From Pomphorhynchus laevis (Eukaryota; Acanthocephala; Palaeacanthocephala; Echinorhynchida; Pomphorhynchidae), in contig WNNJ02000387.1 in the NCBI GenBank assembly GCA_012934845.2, positions 62,001-126,000 on the forward strand: DNA of 64,000 bases, in the 5' to 3' direction. A program made the position numbers and the translations under genes. A model generated the notes under the pieces. That model made no database searches. It worked only from the letters and a program-made list of their open reading frames with translations, and had not been told where the DNA came from. This document shows positions 12,400-22,359 of the stretch, piece by piece (the stretch's first letter is position 1; each line of letters opens with the position of its first letter).

Positions 12400-13630
12400 A
12401 AAAATTTAAGATCTCAAACACACAATATATTATCGAGAATATCGACAACCTTAAAGTTCTAACAGATTTTACCAAGCACAAGATAACTAATGACAGTTAA
12501 TCATGGCGTATTGCCGGGTGACCCAATCAATCCTCTATTATTTTCAATCTTCGTTATTGATTTACCATCGGCTATACGGTCTTTTGCAAACGAGGTTGAG
12601 TTGGCGCTATATGCTGACGATCTTGTGATCCTGACAAGAAACCTAGGCACGGCTCAAAAGGCACTCGATGGCTTCACTGTATTTTGTAGTCGGAATGAAC
12701 TAGACATCAACATTTCAAAATCAAAGGTAGTGAAGTTCCACGGTGGTGGTCGTTTATCCAAGCATGACTCGCTTTTTATAAAGTCTCAGACACTAGAGTT
12801 CTGTACTAATTATAAGTATCTTGGCGTTCTATTAACGTCTAGATGGTCTTTTACCGCGCACCTTGAGGCTAAATCTTCTAAGATTGCAATTAAAACGGCT
12901 TCATATCCTGAACTGAGGAAGCTGTCGTTTGAGGGAGCGTTGAGATATTTCGAGTTAATGCTTCTACCAATTATTCAGTACGGGCTGGCAAAATTCTAAG
13001 AGGACCTCACTAAGTTAAATTTTAGACAGATTGATAGGTGTCAGGCCCGATATTTGAAACATATAGTTGGAGTATCCAATAAATGTAGTACGACAGCAAT
13101 CACATACTTGGCAAAAATAAAACCGCTTAGTGTCCGACTATGTAGTAGTCTTAGATGTGTTCAAACGTCTAGTTATCTTCAACATTTGGTAGCTCTTGAG
13201 ACTAAATTCATAAACGTTGATCATGATTTAGCCAATTCTCCTATGTACCTGCAAAACAGTTGGAGATCACCGTCAAATGTGAAACGTCCATTACTATGCA
13301 GGTTATCTATTCGTGGTTTTCACGATAACTACTGTCGCCGACTTATCGCTTGTCATCGTCGTGATTCTTCTTGTGTATGCCGCTTCTGTTCTTCTACCTG
13401 TGATGCCTTGCTCTATGCTCTAGCCTGCCCTCACCTAAGCCTTACGTCACTTCAAGAGATTAATGATCTTCGTCATTGATCAACAAACGACGCACGAAGA
13501 AGACAATCTGTATACTTCAAATTTTGTTGATTCTGACTAATTTCTTATTTTGTAATTATTTGCCCAGCCGAAAGGCGGAACGGGAAATAAAACTTTGTAT
13601 TATTATTTTTATTCTTATTATTCTTACAAC
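12400..13630 (+). mobile_element. LINE (non-LTR) fragment, 3' half of the reverse transcriptase ORF
   Basis: An RT segment from GVLPGDPINPLLFSIF (the Q/GVLxGDPxxPLLF motif) through ALYADDLVIL (catalytic YADD, about 12607-12636) and NYKYLGVLL to a C-terminal cysteine-rich part, CVCRFCSSTCDALLYALAC, ending at 13479. One in-frame TAA (12997-12999) interrupts an otherwise continuous frame from 12490 to 13479. The element is 5'-truncated and ends with GGCGGAACGGGAAATAAAAC at about 13574 and a TTATT-rich tail. The clade is uncertain (CR1/Jockey-like). Confidence 0.8.
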
Positions 13631-14185
13631 TTAACCTGTCATAATCGTTAATTAATCTTTGATTTATTGAACAAATGATATCTTTAGAAAAATTTCTTAT
13701 ATTTACATAAAGATCTTTCAGCTTATTATCTCTTAAAAGTTGTTTTAATATTTTTTATATTTCTTTTTAATATTTTTAACTTTGTTCTTATTCCTTTTAT
13801 CGTCATGACTTATTTTTAACCGGATTATTATAATATAGTTGTTTATTACGTACTATAATACTTCTGCCAATTCCTTGTACCACATCATTCAATCCTAATG
13901 GGTACATGGAATTAGGCGTTTTAATCCAAAAATCTCCTCTTTCAAATTGATTTTGATTTAATTTTGACTTATTTTCTTCAATATGTTCTAAAATAAATAA
14001 TTTACAATATCCTATATCATGTCCTATTAATCTCATATGTATATGAAATATAGTTTGACTATTATGCTGTATATTATATATGTGTTGCCTAAACCCAGTT
14101 TTTAACATGTGATATGTTTTTCCAGTATATTGCAATCAACATGTACATTGTATTAGATACACTACACCTGCGGTATTGCAGTTAC
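13630..14185 (-). mobile_element. Penelope-like GIY-YIG endonuclease fragment
   Basis: On the minus strand, CNTAGVVYLIQCTC followed by LQYTGKTYHMLKTGFRQH is the GIY-YIG start of a Penelope-like element (VVYLI..C.C..QYVGKT pattern). A conserved C-terminal part (NSMYPLGLNDVVQGIGRSI) ends near 13803. Only the endonuclease end is present; the RT is missing here. A shorter copy lies at 11.99-12.29 kb. Confidence 0.8.
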
Positions 14186-17120
14186 AATTATTATTAATAT
14201 TTAATGAAAACATTTGTTTGTCGTATTACTTACAAAGCAATTATTATTTATAACATCATAAACTATACAATTTTTTCTGTTACATTCAAAAGATCTAAAA
14301 TTAAAATTTTTAGTACTAACCTATGTTTTCAATCTGTTCTTTTTACATATAAATTTTGCTAAGTCATAATTTTCAAAGTTGCTTTTTCAGTGTCGCCAAC
14401 TATTTAAGTAGACTCATACTCAACGTCAACAGGGCCATCCAGCAACATCTGACACGGGGATGCCTACTTTTATGCGACCGCAATCTGAAACAAGATTTAG
14501 AAAGATCTATTAGTTTCACTCCACGCGCTACGCGACTGGATATTACTTGATCTTTTAAAAGTAGTCGCGTGAAGCAATTTACATTTTAAAGAGCAAACAC
14601 CTTGGGATGCAAACTTTTCTATTTTTTAAAGTTAATAAATAAGAAATATAAAAAAAATAAAAAAGTTCACAAAATTTTATTAAAAATTGTCTGATAACTA
14701 TTTATTTACGGACAGTCAGAGAACTAAGATCTCTATTGCAACGCTTTTATCTACTCTATCCGACATTTTGATTCAAAAACCCACAAGCGCAATTTACGAA
14801 ATTGCGATTGCTTATAAATACGCCGTTATTAGGTAAGCCGTAATTTAATAACAACAATTGTTATTGGGTACGTTAGTGAACGTTCTGCTCATTCAGCGTA
14901 TGTGAAATTCTTTTCAATGAAAACTCACAAAATTATCTGTAGCTTTATTATATTTCTTAATTTTTCTGCTGTATTTGATTTTCCATGTCTATTCCCTTTG
15001 TTATCTCCTCACTAAGGTCACTCGGCCTTTCTCGAAGAATTGTGAAAATGCTGCTGTATATAATGCGCTTTTACTACTAAAATGGATACGCTTCATTTGT
15101 GAAGCATATTCTTATACTCTTACGCCTCTATTAAACATCTAATACGCAATCATCATCTTGTTGTATATGATTATGATACTTTAGTCCTGTTTTAAGGACA
15201 CAGGTGTAAGGATGTTGTCTCTAGAACTTATAAGATTAAAAGTACAGCTAGCCCTATCCAACCTATTTTTAATCCCTCTAAAGCGCATGTGATGATGATC
15301 GTGTTAATGGCACTCATGTGACTCTAAAAAGAATTTGCTAATATTTAGTAAATCTTTTTTACACATCGAGTAAGATACATGTGTTTCAACATTTCGGTAA
15401 ACTGGAATGCTAGTTTCAACTTGAATCGTTTCGAGAATGCCCTTAAGAGAGCACGGTTGTCTCTGGAAGTACAGTAACTTCCGTCATTAAAATAGAAAAA
15501 GCTTCAAGTGCGTCTCAGGTGCATTAGAACAATCTCGAGGCTGGTCTTATTTTCAAGAACATGCCTCCAAAAACAGAGACAAATGCTCTTAAGCATATTA
15601 TGTCAAGACTAACGACCATCGTGCGCCGCGATTTGATCTTCAGGTGGGTGGCAGACCCTGGTTTGCTCATTCGCAATGTGTCGCGTTGCCACATGCTGGT
15701 GGGACCTGATTCATCTGTTGATTATAGGCAGGTTACATAACGAGATACAAAAGTCAGGTTTCATATAATGAGATACAGAATTTAAAGAAATTTGCTTTAA
15801 TTTTTTATCGCGTACAATTTCAAATAAGAAAACTTTTGTTTAGTGTCTATACCGCATCGATTGAAAAAACTGTTTGATTATTAGCCACAAAAAAACACAA
15901 ATCAATTGATATTTATACGATAGTAATTGTGTGTTTTGTTCAATATTTAGTGTAAATTTGCAAGCTAATTGAGTTGCGTATATGTTAATTAAATTTACAT
16001 TAGATTTAAAAAATTCATTGAATTTAGTGTCGAACAAAATTATTCGATCTTTCAATTATTAAAGTAAAAAATAATTATTAACTAAAAATATTGAAATTTT
16101 TGTGTAGAAAATAAAAAAGAATATAAATTATTAATATATTTTTATAAAAATAAAAACATTAATATTTTACTGAATATTAAAGATATCATGAAAGCATAAA
16201 CTCGAATCATTCTAGTACGCTCCCTATATAACCGAAAGATTGAAAGCACTCTTTCTATTTTATTTCAATAGCTGCAATGCGTTCCCGTATTTTTTTATAT
16301 TTCGGGTTATCCTGATATAAATAGAAGTTTGATAGTTCACGTAAATATAATGTTTATTTTTTGAATAAAAATAATAATGAACCTGCACACAATTATATTG
16401 TTATAATTTATTAAAAATAAATTTTTTATTAAAAATAAAAGTTATTTTTAATAAAAAAATATTTTAATGTTATACAAACACGTCTCGAAAATAAATAAAA
16501 GAATGAGCAAACATTAACACACAATAAACCAAGGGCTTGGATCTCAATAACTTAGCTGCTACGTTTAGAAAAAATAATGTTATTAAGAAATAACTTTATT
16601 AACAATTTTATTTAAAAATTTTGTTATTAAAGTTATCAGTTTTTGTTATTAAAGTTATTAAAGTTATTTAATATTATATTTATATTAATAAAATTATAAA
16701 ATTGTTATTATATTTATAAAATTTCATATTTAAATTTATGTGAAATATTTAAATTTATTCATATTTCAATTATTTGCATTTAAGTAATGATTATTTCTAT
16801 TGCTAGATAATATTTAAGTTTTTTACAAATTCATTGCATTTTATAAACCAAGTTCAAAAACACTAATTTTCATTAGTGTATAATTTGTATCATTTATTAA
16901 ACTTTTAGCAGCTAATAATGATATCATGAAATAACGTTTTATGGACGCAAATTTCACACAAATAATCAGCAAAGTATGAATAACGTTATCTAATGTGTAC
17001 GGGAAATTAATGCAATTATTAAACGCTTTAGTTCAATTAGAGTGCATAATTGAAATAATAATAATTTTGATGTCAATAAGAATAATCAACAATTAAATTA
17101 ATTAAGACATAATTAAATGA
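14186..17120. other. intergenic, no gene recognised
   Basis: 14.3-15.75 kb has more balanced base composition than its surroundings but no open frame longer than about 65 codons and no protein family I recognise; it may be eroded mobile DNA. 15.75-17.12 kb is plain AT-rich DNA. Confidence 0.5.
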
Positions 17121-17133
17121 GGCTGTATTCACA

Positions 17134-17202
17134 CAAGGTCAAAAATACAATGTCGCAACATATTAATAATTAAACATGAAAATGTAGAAAGTTACAAGGT
17201 CA
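17134..17202 (+). promoter_or_regulatory. two CAAGGTCA nuclear-receptor half-sites upstream of the first silk-like gene
   Basis: CAAGGTCA stands at 17134-17141 and 17195-17202, each followed by AAAA. This octamer is the monomer site of FTZ-F1-type receptors, and AAGGTCA also fits HR3/ROR. The second site lies about 90 bp before the TATA box. The same octamer occurs at 22165-22172 before the second gene, although it is outside the near-identical duplicated block. Binding is inferred from the motif only. Confidence 0.35.
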
Positions 17203-17287
17203 AAACAACACGAAAGAGACAATCACAACAATGGAATAATAAAAACACGGTTTCTCATAAATTGATTATATAAACGAATTAAAATTC

Positions 17288-17295
17288 TATAAATA
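17288..17295 (+). promoter_or_regulatory. TATA box of silk-like gene 1
   Basis: TATAAATA, with the start of transcription expected around 17318-17326 (ACATATATTCATTTG). The ATG follows about 80-90 bases later. The identical block recurs before gene 2. Confidence 0.6.
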
Positions 17296-17344
17296 CCCGA
17301 GAACGAGAGAGTTGAACATATATTCATTTGAAGACTCCAAGCAA

Positions 17345-17394
17345 GTAAGTGTTTAAAGCGATTAAGTAGGATTGAAACAAGTAACGATATTTAG
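17345..17394 (+). other. possible 50-nt intron in the 5' untranslated region
   Basis: GTAAGT at 17345 and TTTAG ending at 17394 would make a 50-nt intron just before the ATG at 17405. The gene uses other introns of 48 and 62 nt, so the size is plausible. No transcript evidence is available. Confidence 0.35.
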
Positions 17395-17404
17395 ACAAAC
17401 TAAC

Positions 17405-20400
17405 ATGAGCACCGCTATTATTTGGGCTGCGATTGTTGGAATCGCATTATGCGCTCCAGTTGAAGGTATGTATGCTTTTTAACATTACGGCGGCTTTATA
17501 CTTTACAATTAAGATTTATCAAACCTTTATATAAATTTAAAGAGACCAATGCTAAGAAACAGTGCGCCTCCTTATATTACAATTATATTTTGTATATTGA
17601 GTATATTAGAGTTTGATACTAAAGTAAGATACATTATATTTGAGATAATATATAAGGTGATAATTAGTAAATATTCGATAAACTAAATGAGTAATTTATT
17701 GAATATATAAAAATCTTTCTATATACAAAGCCCTTATTAGAAGAAAGCTACAGTTCTACTCTAAAATATTTCCAACATGCATTTTTTCGTTTTAAAATTT
17801 CTTCTTGAATATTTCGTTCTCTTAGCCTACTTGATATTAAGCTATATTTAATTTCCAATATTATACATTCTTGTTTTAGATTCTTTTATAAGATTATATT
17901 AAAAAAATTCAATCAATTATAAATTATAATTAAATGTATCCAATATATGTTTAATAAGGAACAATGACACATTAGTTTTTTGTGTACGGTAAAGTATAAC
18001 ATCTGTAAAACGAACGGCGATAAAAGGATTACAATTAAAAAGTGTTTTAAACTTACTAAGAGCGTTAGTTTACTTAGCTGAATTACCATTATAGCTAAAT
18101 GTATTTAAAACAGCTTAAAACATTACGAAGTAAAGTTAATAATTTGAAAGGTCAAATTATAATATTTTTATCTAGTAGCAATTTAAATTCCATAATAATT
18201 AATGAGAATGTAGATGTTCCATTGAATCGGTAATTTTCTTCGATTTAATTGAATATACTGCTAATATTGAAATAATTGAAAATAAAAATTATGAATTTTA
18301 TAAATTATAGCAGACTGAGAAATTTTATTTGCCTTATAGAATATAAATAAATTAACATTATACGAATATAATGACTTTCTCATGACTTATACGACTTTCT
18401 CATAATCAATGTATAAATGCTATATAACATTTAATAAAATTATTGATATAAAGAGATGATAAATTTAATACAAAATTTTTACATGCTTTGATGTTTGTTC
18501 AGGCATGTTATCAACATGTACTGAATATAATAAAGTAATGCCTTTGAATACACTAAGAAATATTATTCAATATACGATTGCCGGGCTTGTCAAATATTAA
18601 AAATGTTCATATTAAAACAAACCCTGAACTACGCTATCGCGGTTTTGCAATTTTCCAAGTTAACAAATTATTTATTTTTTTATATTATACCTCGAATTTT
18701 TTAAGTAATTTGTATCAATTGTGTTTGTAAAGATAGATTCTATTAAACTATATTAATAATTTTATAAAAATTATGTATTTATACTGACACAGTATAAGCA
18801 ATAAAATGCATTTATGTACTTGATCTTATATTAATTTTATCTTTGTTATTTATTAAACAATATATAGTTTAAACATACAACTTAATACATTACTTAAGTT
18901 ATTATCTTAACACTTTTTGTTAATTACAGACACTTATGCGAATAAGAAAAATCGTGCATGTGTAATTGTAAAATGCATGAATTCAGGTAAGAAAATTGAA
19001 ACTGTACAAGTTTGTTAAAAAATAATAATTTAAGGAAGTGGAGGAATTGGAGGTGGTGATGACGGTTGTGGAATAAGCGGTGGTGATGGCGGATTTGTTG
19101 GCGGAGTTGGAGGTGGTTATGGAAGTGGCGATGGCGGATTTGGTGGTGGAATCGGAGGTGGTTATGAAGGAGGTGAAGGCGGCTTTGGCGGTGGAATTGG
19201 AGGTGGTTATGGAGGAGGTGATGGCGGATTTGGAGGCGGAATTGGAGGTGGAATTGGAGGAGGTGACGGCGGATTTGGAGGCGGAGTTGGAGGTGGACAT
19301 GGAGGATCTGATGGCGGATATGGAGGCGGATTCGGAGGAGGCTATGGTGGAAGCGACGGCGGATTTGGTGGCGGAGTTGGTGGCGGAGTTGGTGGTGGCT
19401 CCGTAGGAGGTGACGGTTCAGGATACGGCGGCTCAAATCTCGGCAGTGGTTCAGGAAGTGGTAGCGCTGGTACAATTTCCGGTCCAATGGTCTGCTATCC
19501 AGCTGGTGGATCTGGAGAAGGAGGCTTATATGGCCCGGACCAAGGTGGAGCATACGGTCCAGGTGAAGGTGGTCAATATGGTCCAGGACAAGGTGGTGCA
19601 TATGGTCCAGGACAAGGTGGAGCATACGGTCCAGGACAAGGTGGCGCATATGGTCCAGGACAAGGTGGTGCATATGGTCCAGGACAAGGTGGAGCATACG
19701 GTCCAGGACAAGGTGGCGCATATGGTCCAGGACAAGGCGTTCCATATGGTCCAGAACAAGGCGGTGCTTATGGCCCAGGACAAGGATGTGGTGGCGGACC
19801 AGAACAAGGCGGTGCCTATGGTCCAGGACAAGGTGGCGCATATGGTCCAGGTCAAGGTGGTTCGTATGGTCCAGGACAAGGTGGAGCACAACGCCCAGGA
19901 CAAGGTAGCGCACAAGGTCCAGGACAAGGTGGCGCGTATGGTTCAGGACAAGGTGGTGCGTATGGTCCAGGACAAGGCGGTTCATTTGGTCCAGGACAGG
20001 GAAGTAACCTGGGCTCAGGAACTGGAGGATCTAGTAGTACCATTTCTTTGTCTGGATTATGTGGTTTGTTAGGAATGGGAACAGCAAGACCGCTTGGCCC
20101 GTATTCTCCAGTACCTAGCGGACCTTCATCATTAGGTTCTGGCACTCCATCTCTTCAAGGTCAGGGTGGAATGTCTCGACCAGTAGTCGGTGGTTCATCA
20201 GGCCCAATGTCAGGAGGATCATATCGCCCAGTTACCGGTGGTTCATCTAAACCAGGATTTGGATCATCATCTGGTGCAGGTGTTGGCGGCCCATTCGGCC
20301 CAGGTTTTGGTGGTTCATCTAAACCAGGATCAGGTTCCTCATCTGGTCCAGGAGCTTTCCCAGGACACGGAAGTGGAAGTGGTGGACATTCTGGATCAGG

Positions 20401-20499
20401 TATTATCATGTTTTCATGTTTCTTGTATACTAATTTTATATTATTTTTTTATATCTTACAGGTGTTCATCATCACAAATTCTGTACCTGCACTGCTTAG
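17405..20499 (+). CDS. secreted glycine-rich silk-like repeat protein, copy 1 (506 aa, 4 exons)
   Basis: Exons 17405-17465, 18930-18986, 19035-20399 and 20462-20499, all with GT..AG borders and matching phases; total 1521 nt, stop TAG. Exon 1 is a signal peptide (MSTAIIWAAIVGIALCAPVEG). Residues 22-40 are a small charged segment with Cys31 and Cys36. Residues 41-190 are Gly-rich (GGDGGFGGGIGGG units). MVCY is at 191-194. Residues 204-363 are 20 octapeptides of the type AYGPGQGG. A Ser/Gly/Pro tail with LCGLLGMGTARP follows, ending HHHKFCTCTA. The composition resembles silk or elastomeric extracellular proteins (GPGQ and GGGX motifs), so a secreted structural, adhesive or cocoon/cuticle role is inferred. 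No family is recognised. The opposite-strand and other-frame open readings here are shadows of the repeats. Confidence 0.85.
19035..19490 (+). repeat. glycine-rich coding repeat region (GGDGGFGGGIGGG type), gene 1
   Basis: Irregular codon repeats of GGA/GGT/GGC with interspersed Ile, Val, Phe, Tyr and Asp. This part is almost unchanged in gene 2 (23990-24445), unlike the octapeptide tract that follows it. Confidence 0.8.
19526..20005 (+). repeat. 24-bp octapeptide minisatellite in gene 1 (20 units)
   Basis: Twenty 24-bp units encode XYGPGQGG. Units 4-9 form a perfect higher-order pattern of three 24-mers (GCATAT, GCATAC, GCATAT starts with alternating GGA/GGC/GGT ends) repeated twice, a 72-bp period. 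Gene 2 has only six units. Confidence 0.85.
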
Positions 20500-20591
20500 A
20501 CGAACAAGCAATTATCAATCCTTATTCGAAAGAAATATTCTGCAGCAGAAGTAGTCTTTAACTTTACTAACATGTTTGCTTCATTTATTTA

Positions 20592-20601
20592 AATAAATAA
20601 A
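20592..20601 (+). terminator. polyadenylation signals of silk-like gene 1
   Basis: Overlapping AATAAA hexamers at 20592-20597 and 20596-20601, about 95 nt after the stop codon. The same arrangement follows gene 2. Confidence 0.65.
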
Positions 20602-21225
20602 AATATATTCTTTTTTCTTTCATTCACAATTAAATTAAAAGATACCGCGCGATTATTAGCACATAATATATTGTCGAAAGGACAGAATTCAAGTTGCTAA
20701 AATGTTTATCAATTTCAATGTCTTTCTTATTATGAATCGACATTTGTAAATTTTAAACCTGAGAATATGCATTGAACTGGTTTTTATTTGCAAAGCATAA
20801 ATTAGTTTTATCTATTTCAATTTATTTTTGGAATCAAGTGTATGTATTAATATTATAGTCTATCGTAAAGTAAAAGCACTCTCCATTTTACAATTTTAGT
20901 AATTTCAATATTTGTAAAATATTTTAATGTTGTAACTTATTATAAGGGGATATAGATGTTATTTTAAATTATGTTGTCAATCAGTGCTATCAATTAACTT
21001 TAATTAAGTGAAATTAATTTCAATAATTAATTCTTATAATTTAATTTGGTATTGAGTAAAATACAGCAAGAAAACATTTATGTGTAACATGTCATTTATA
21101 AATATTAATAGACATATTTTTAATGTCTATTAAAAATGTTAACGTTAGTGTTAATACTCGTCGTTAACATTAACGATAAGTTTATACTTTGCAACATTTA
21201 GAATCCTATTGTATTATTGTATATT

Positions 21226-22160
21226 GTATGTGTAATATGTCATTTATATGTTACATATATGTACATATTCACATGGCATCAGTTACATTCAGAACCTACA
21301 TTATATATAATATATAATTCGTTATGATATTTAATAATATGTCTATTACAAAATGTTAACGTTAATGTTAATATTTGTAGTTTACATAAACGATAAGTTT
21401 ATACTTTGTCACATTTATAATCCACTTGGATTATTGAATATTTGTAAATTTCGCTATTTTCCACTCAAAGATATCGATTGTGTAATTCATCATCATCGCG
21501 ACAATATGAGGCTATAGTTAAAGCATAAGTTCAAATTCGACGCGGAAACAAGTATTTTGCGTTATATATTTTTGATCCAAAAATATATTTGTGAAACGAC
21601 AAGAACGCATTTCTTGATATATGGTTTATATCAATCTTAATGTATGAATTAGAAACGATTAATCATTGCATTTTCGTAATCGGAGCCATTACTGCTCTTA
21701 GCTGTATGTATAAATATGATGTTCTACAAAGTGCTTCTTCCCTAAAGCACAAAGTTACAAATTCTGTCTTATTCAACTGGAAATGTTTTGGCTAAAAATT
21801 CAAATGAATATTTTACAAGCCACTAGAGTCCTATTTTAATTCACATTATTATTCAAAATAGTTAAAAAATTGTATTATATCATTCCGTTAGTTGTAAATT
21901 CCGCAAATATGACCTTGATATTATGTTACGTCAGTCTCTAATTCAATGATTTAAGATTTATTTTTTATTTTCAGGGCATGGTAAAAAATGTTGAGTATCA
22001 CAGTTAAGGTAGAAATAATGTTATCTAATCAAGCCAAAAATGAAAGCATTTTTCGTAAGACTTCCCATATTATATATCATTACTAAATATAAAATAATTT
22101 CGATGAAATTTGAAACATTTAAAGTTTAAATGTTTCAAAAATAGGCTGAATGACAAGAAT
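21226..22160. other. spacer between the two silk-like genes
   Basis: No gene. 21230-21425 is a diverged internal duplication of the sequence just before it (GTTAACGTTA..ACGATAAGTTTATACTTTG occurs in both). 21549-21790 is a diverged relative of 25877-26110. The rest is AT-rich single-copy sequence. Confidence 0.6.
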
Positions 22161-22164
22161 TTGT

Positions 22165-22172
22165 CAAGGTCA
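22165..22172 (+). promoter_or_regulatory. CAAGGTCA half-site upstream of silk-like gene 2
   Basis: CAAGGTCAAAACA here repeats the phrase at 17195 before gene 1, about 78 bp before the TATA box. It lies outside the near-identical block, which starts at 22216. It is a candidate FTZ-F1-type site by motif only. Confidence 0.35.
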
Positions 22173-22242
22173 AAACATATAATAACATCACTATTTAAAA
22201 AATGAAGATTAAAAAATTGATTATATAAACGAATTAAAATTC

Positions 22243-22250
22243 TATAAATA
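22243..22250 (+). promoter_or_regulatory. TATA box of silk-like gene 2
   Basis: TATAAATA within the duplicated promoter block, identical in context to gene 1. The same candidate 50-nt leader intron follows at 22300-22349. Confidence 0.6.
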
Positions 22251-22359
22251 CCCGAGAACGAGAGAGTTGAACATATATTCATTTGAAGACTCCAAGCAAG
22301 TAAGTGTTTAAAGCGATTAAGTAGGATTGAAACAAGTAACGATATTTAGACAAACTAAC

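Larger units (their letters stand above)
17261..21225 (+). repeat. tandem gene duplication, left block
   Basis: ATTGATTATATAAACG starts the block here and at 22216. The two blocks run with a constant offset of 4955 bp through promoter, exon 1, the 1464-bp intron and exon 2 into exon 3, then with an offset of 4621 after the repeat tract (336 bp difference in exon 3, 2 bp in intron 3). By eye, no mismatch was seen from 17261 to about 19435. Homology ends near TATTGTATATT at 21225. Confidence 0.85.

Noticed and set aside
19080-20409. Leu/Glu-rich plus-strand frame, Val/Gln-rich frame, and minus-strand Pro/Cys-rich and His/Leu-rich frames over the silk-like genes (also at 23879-25054)
   Set aside because: They are other-frame shadows of the glycine-rich repeats. 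Only the frame joined by splice sites has a signal peptide and consistent phases.
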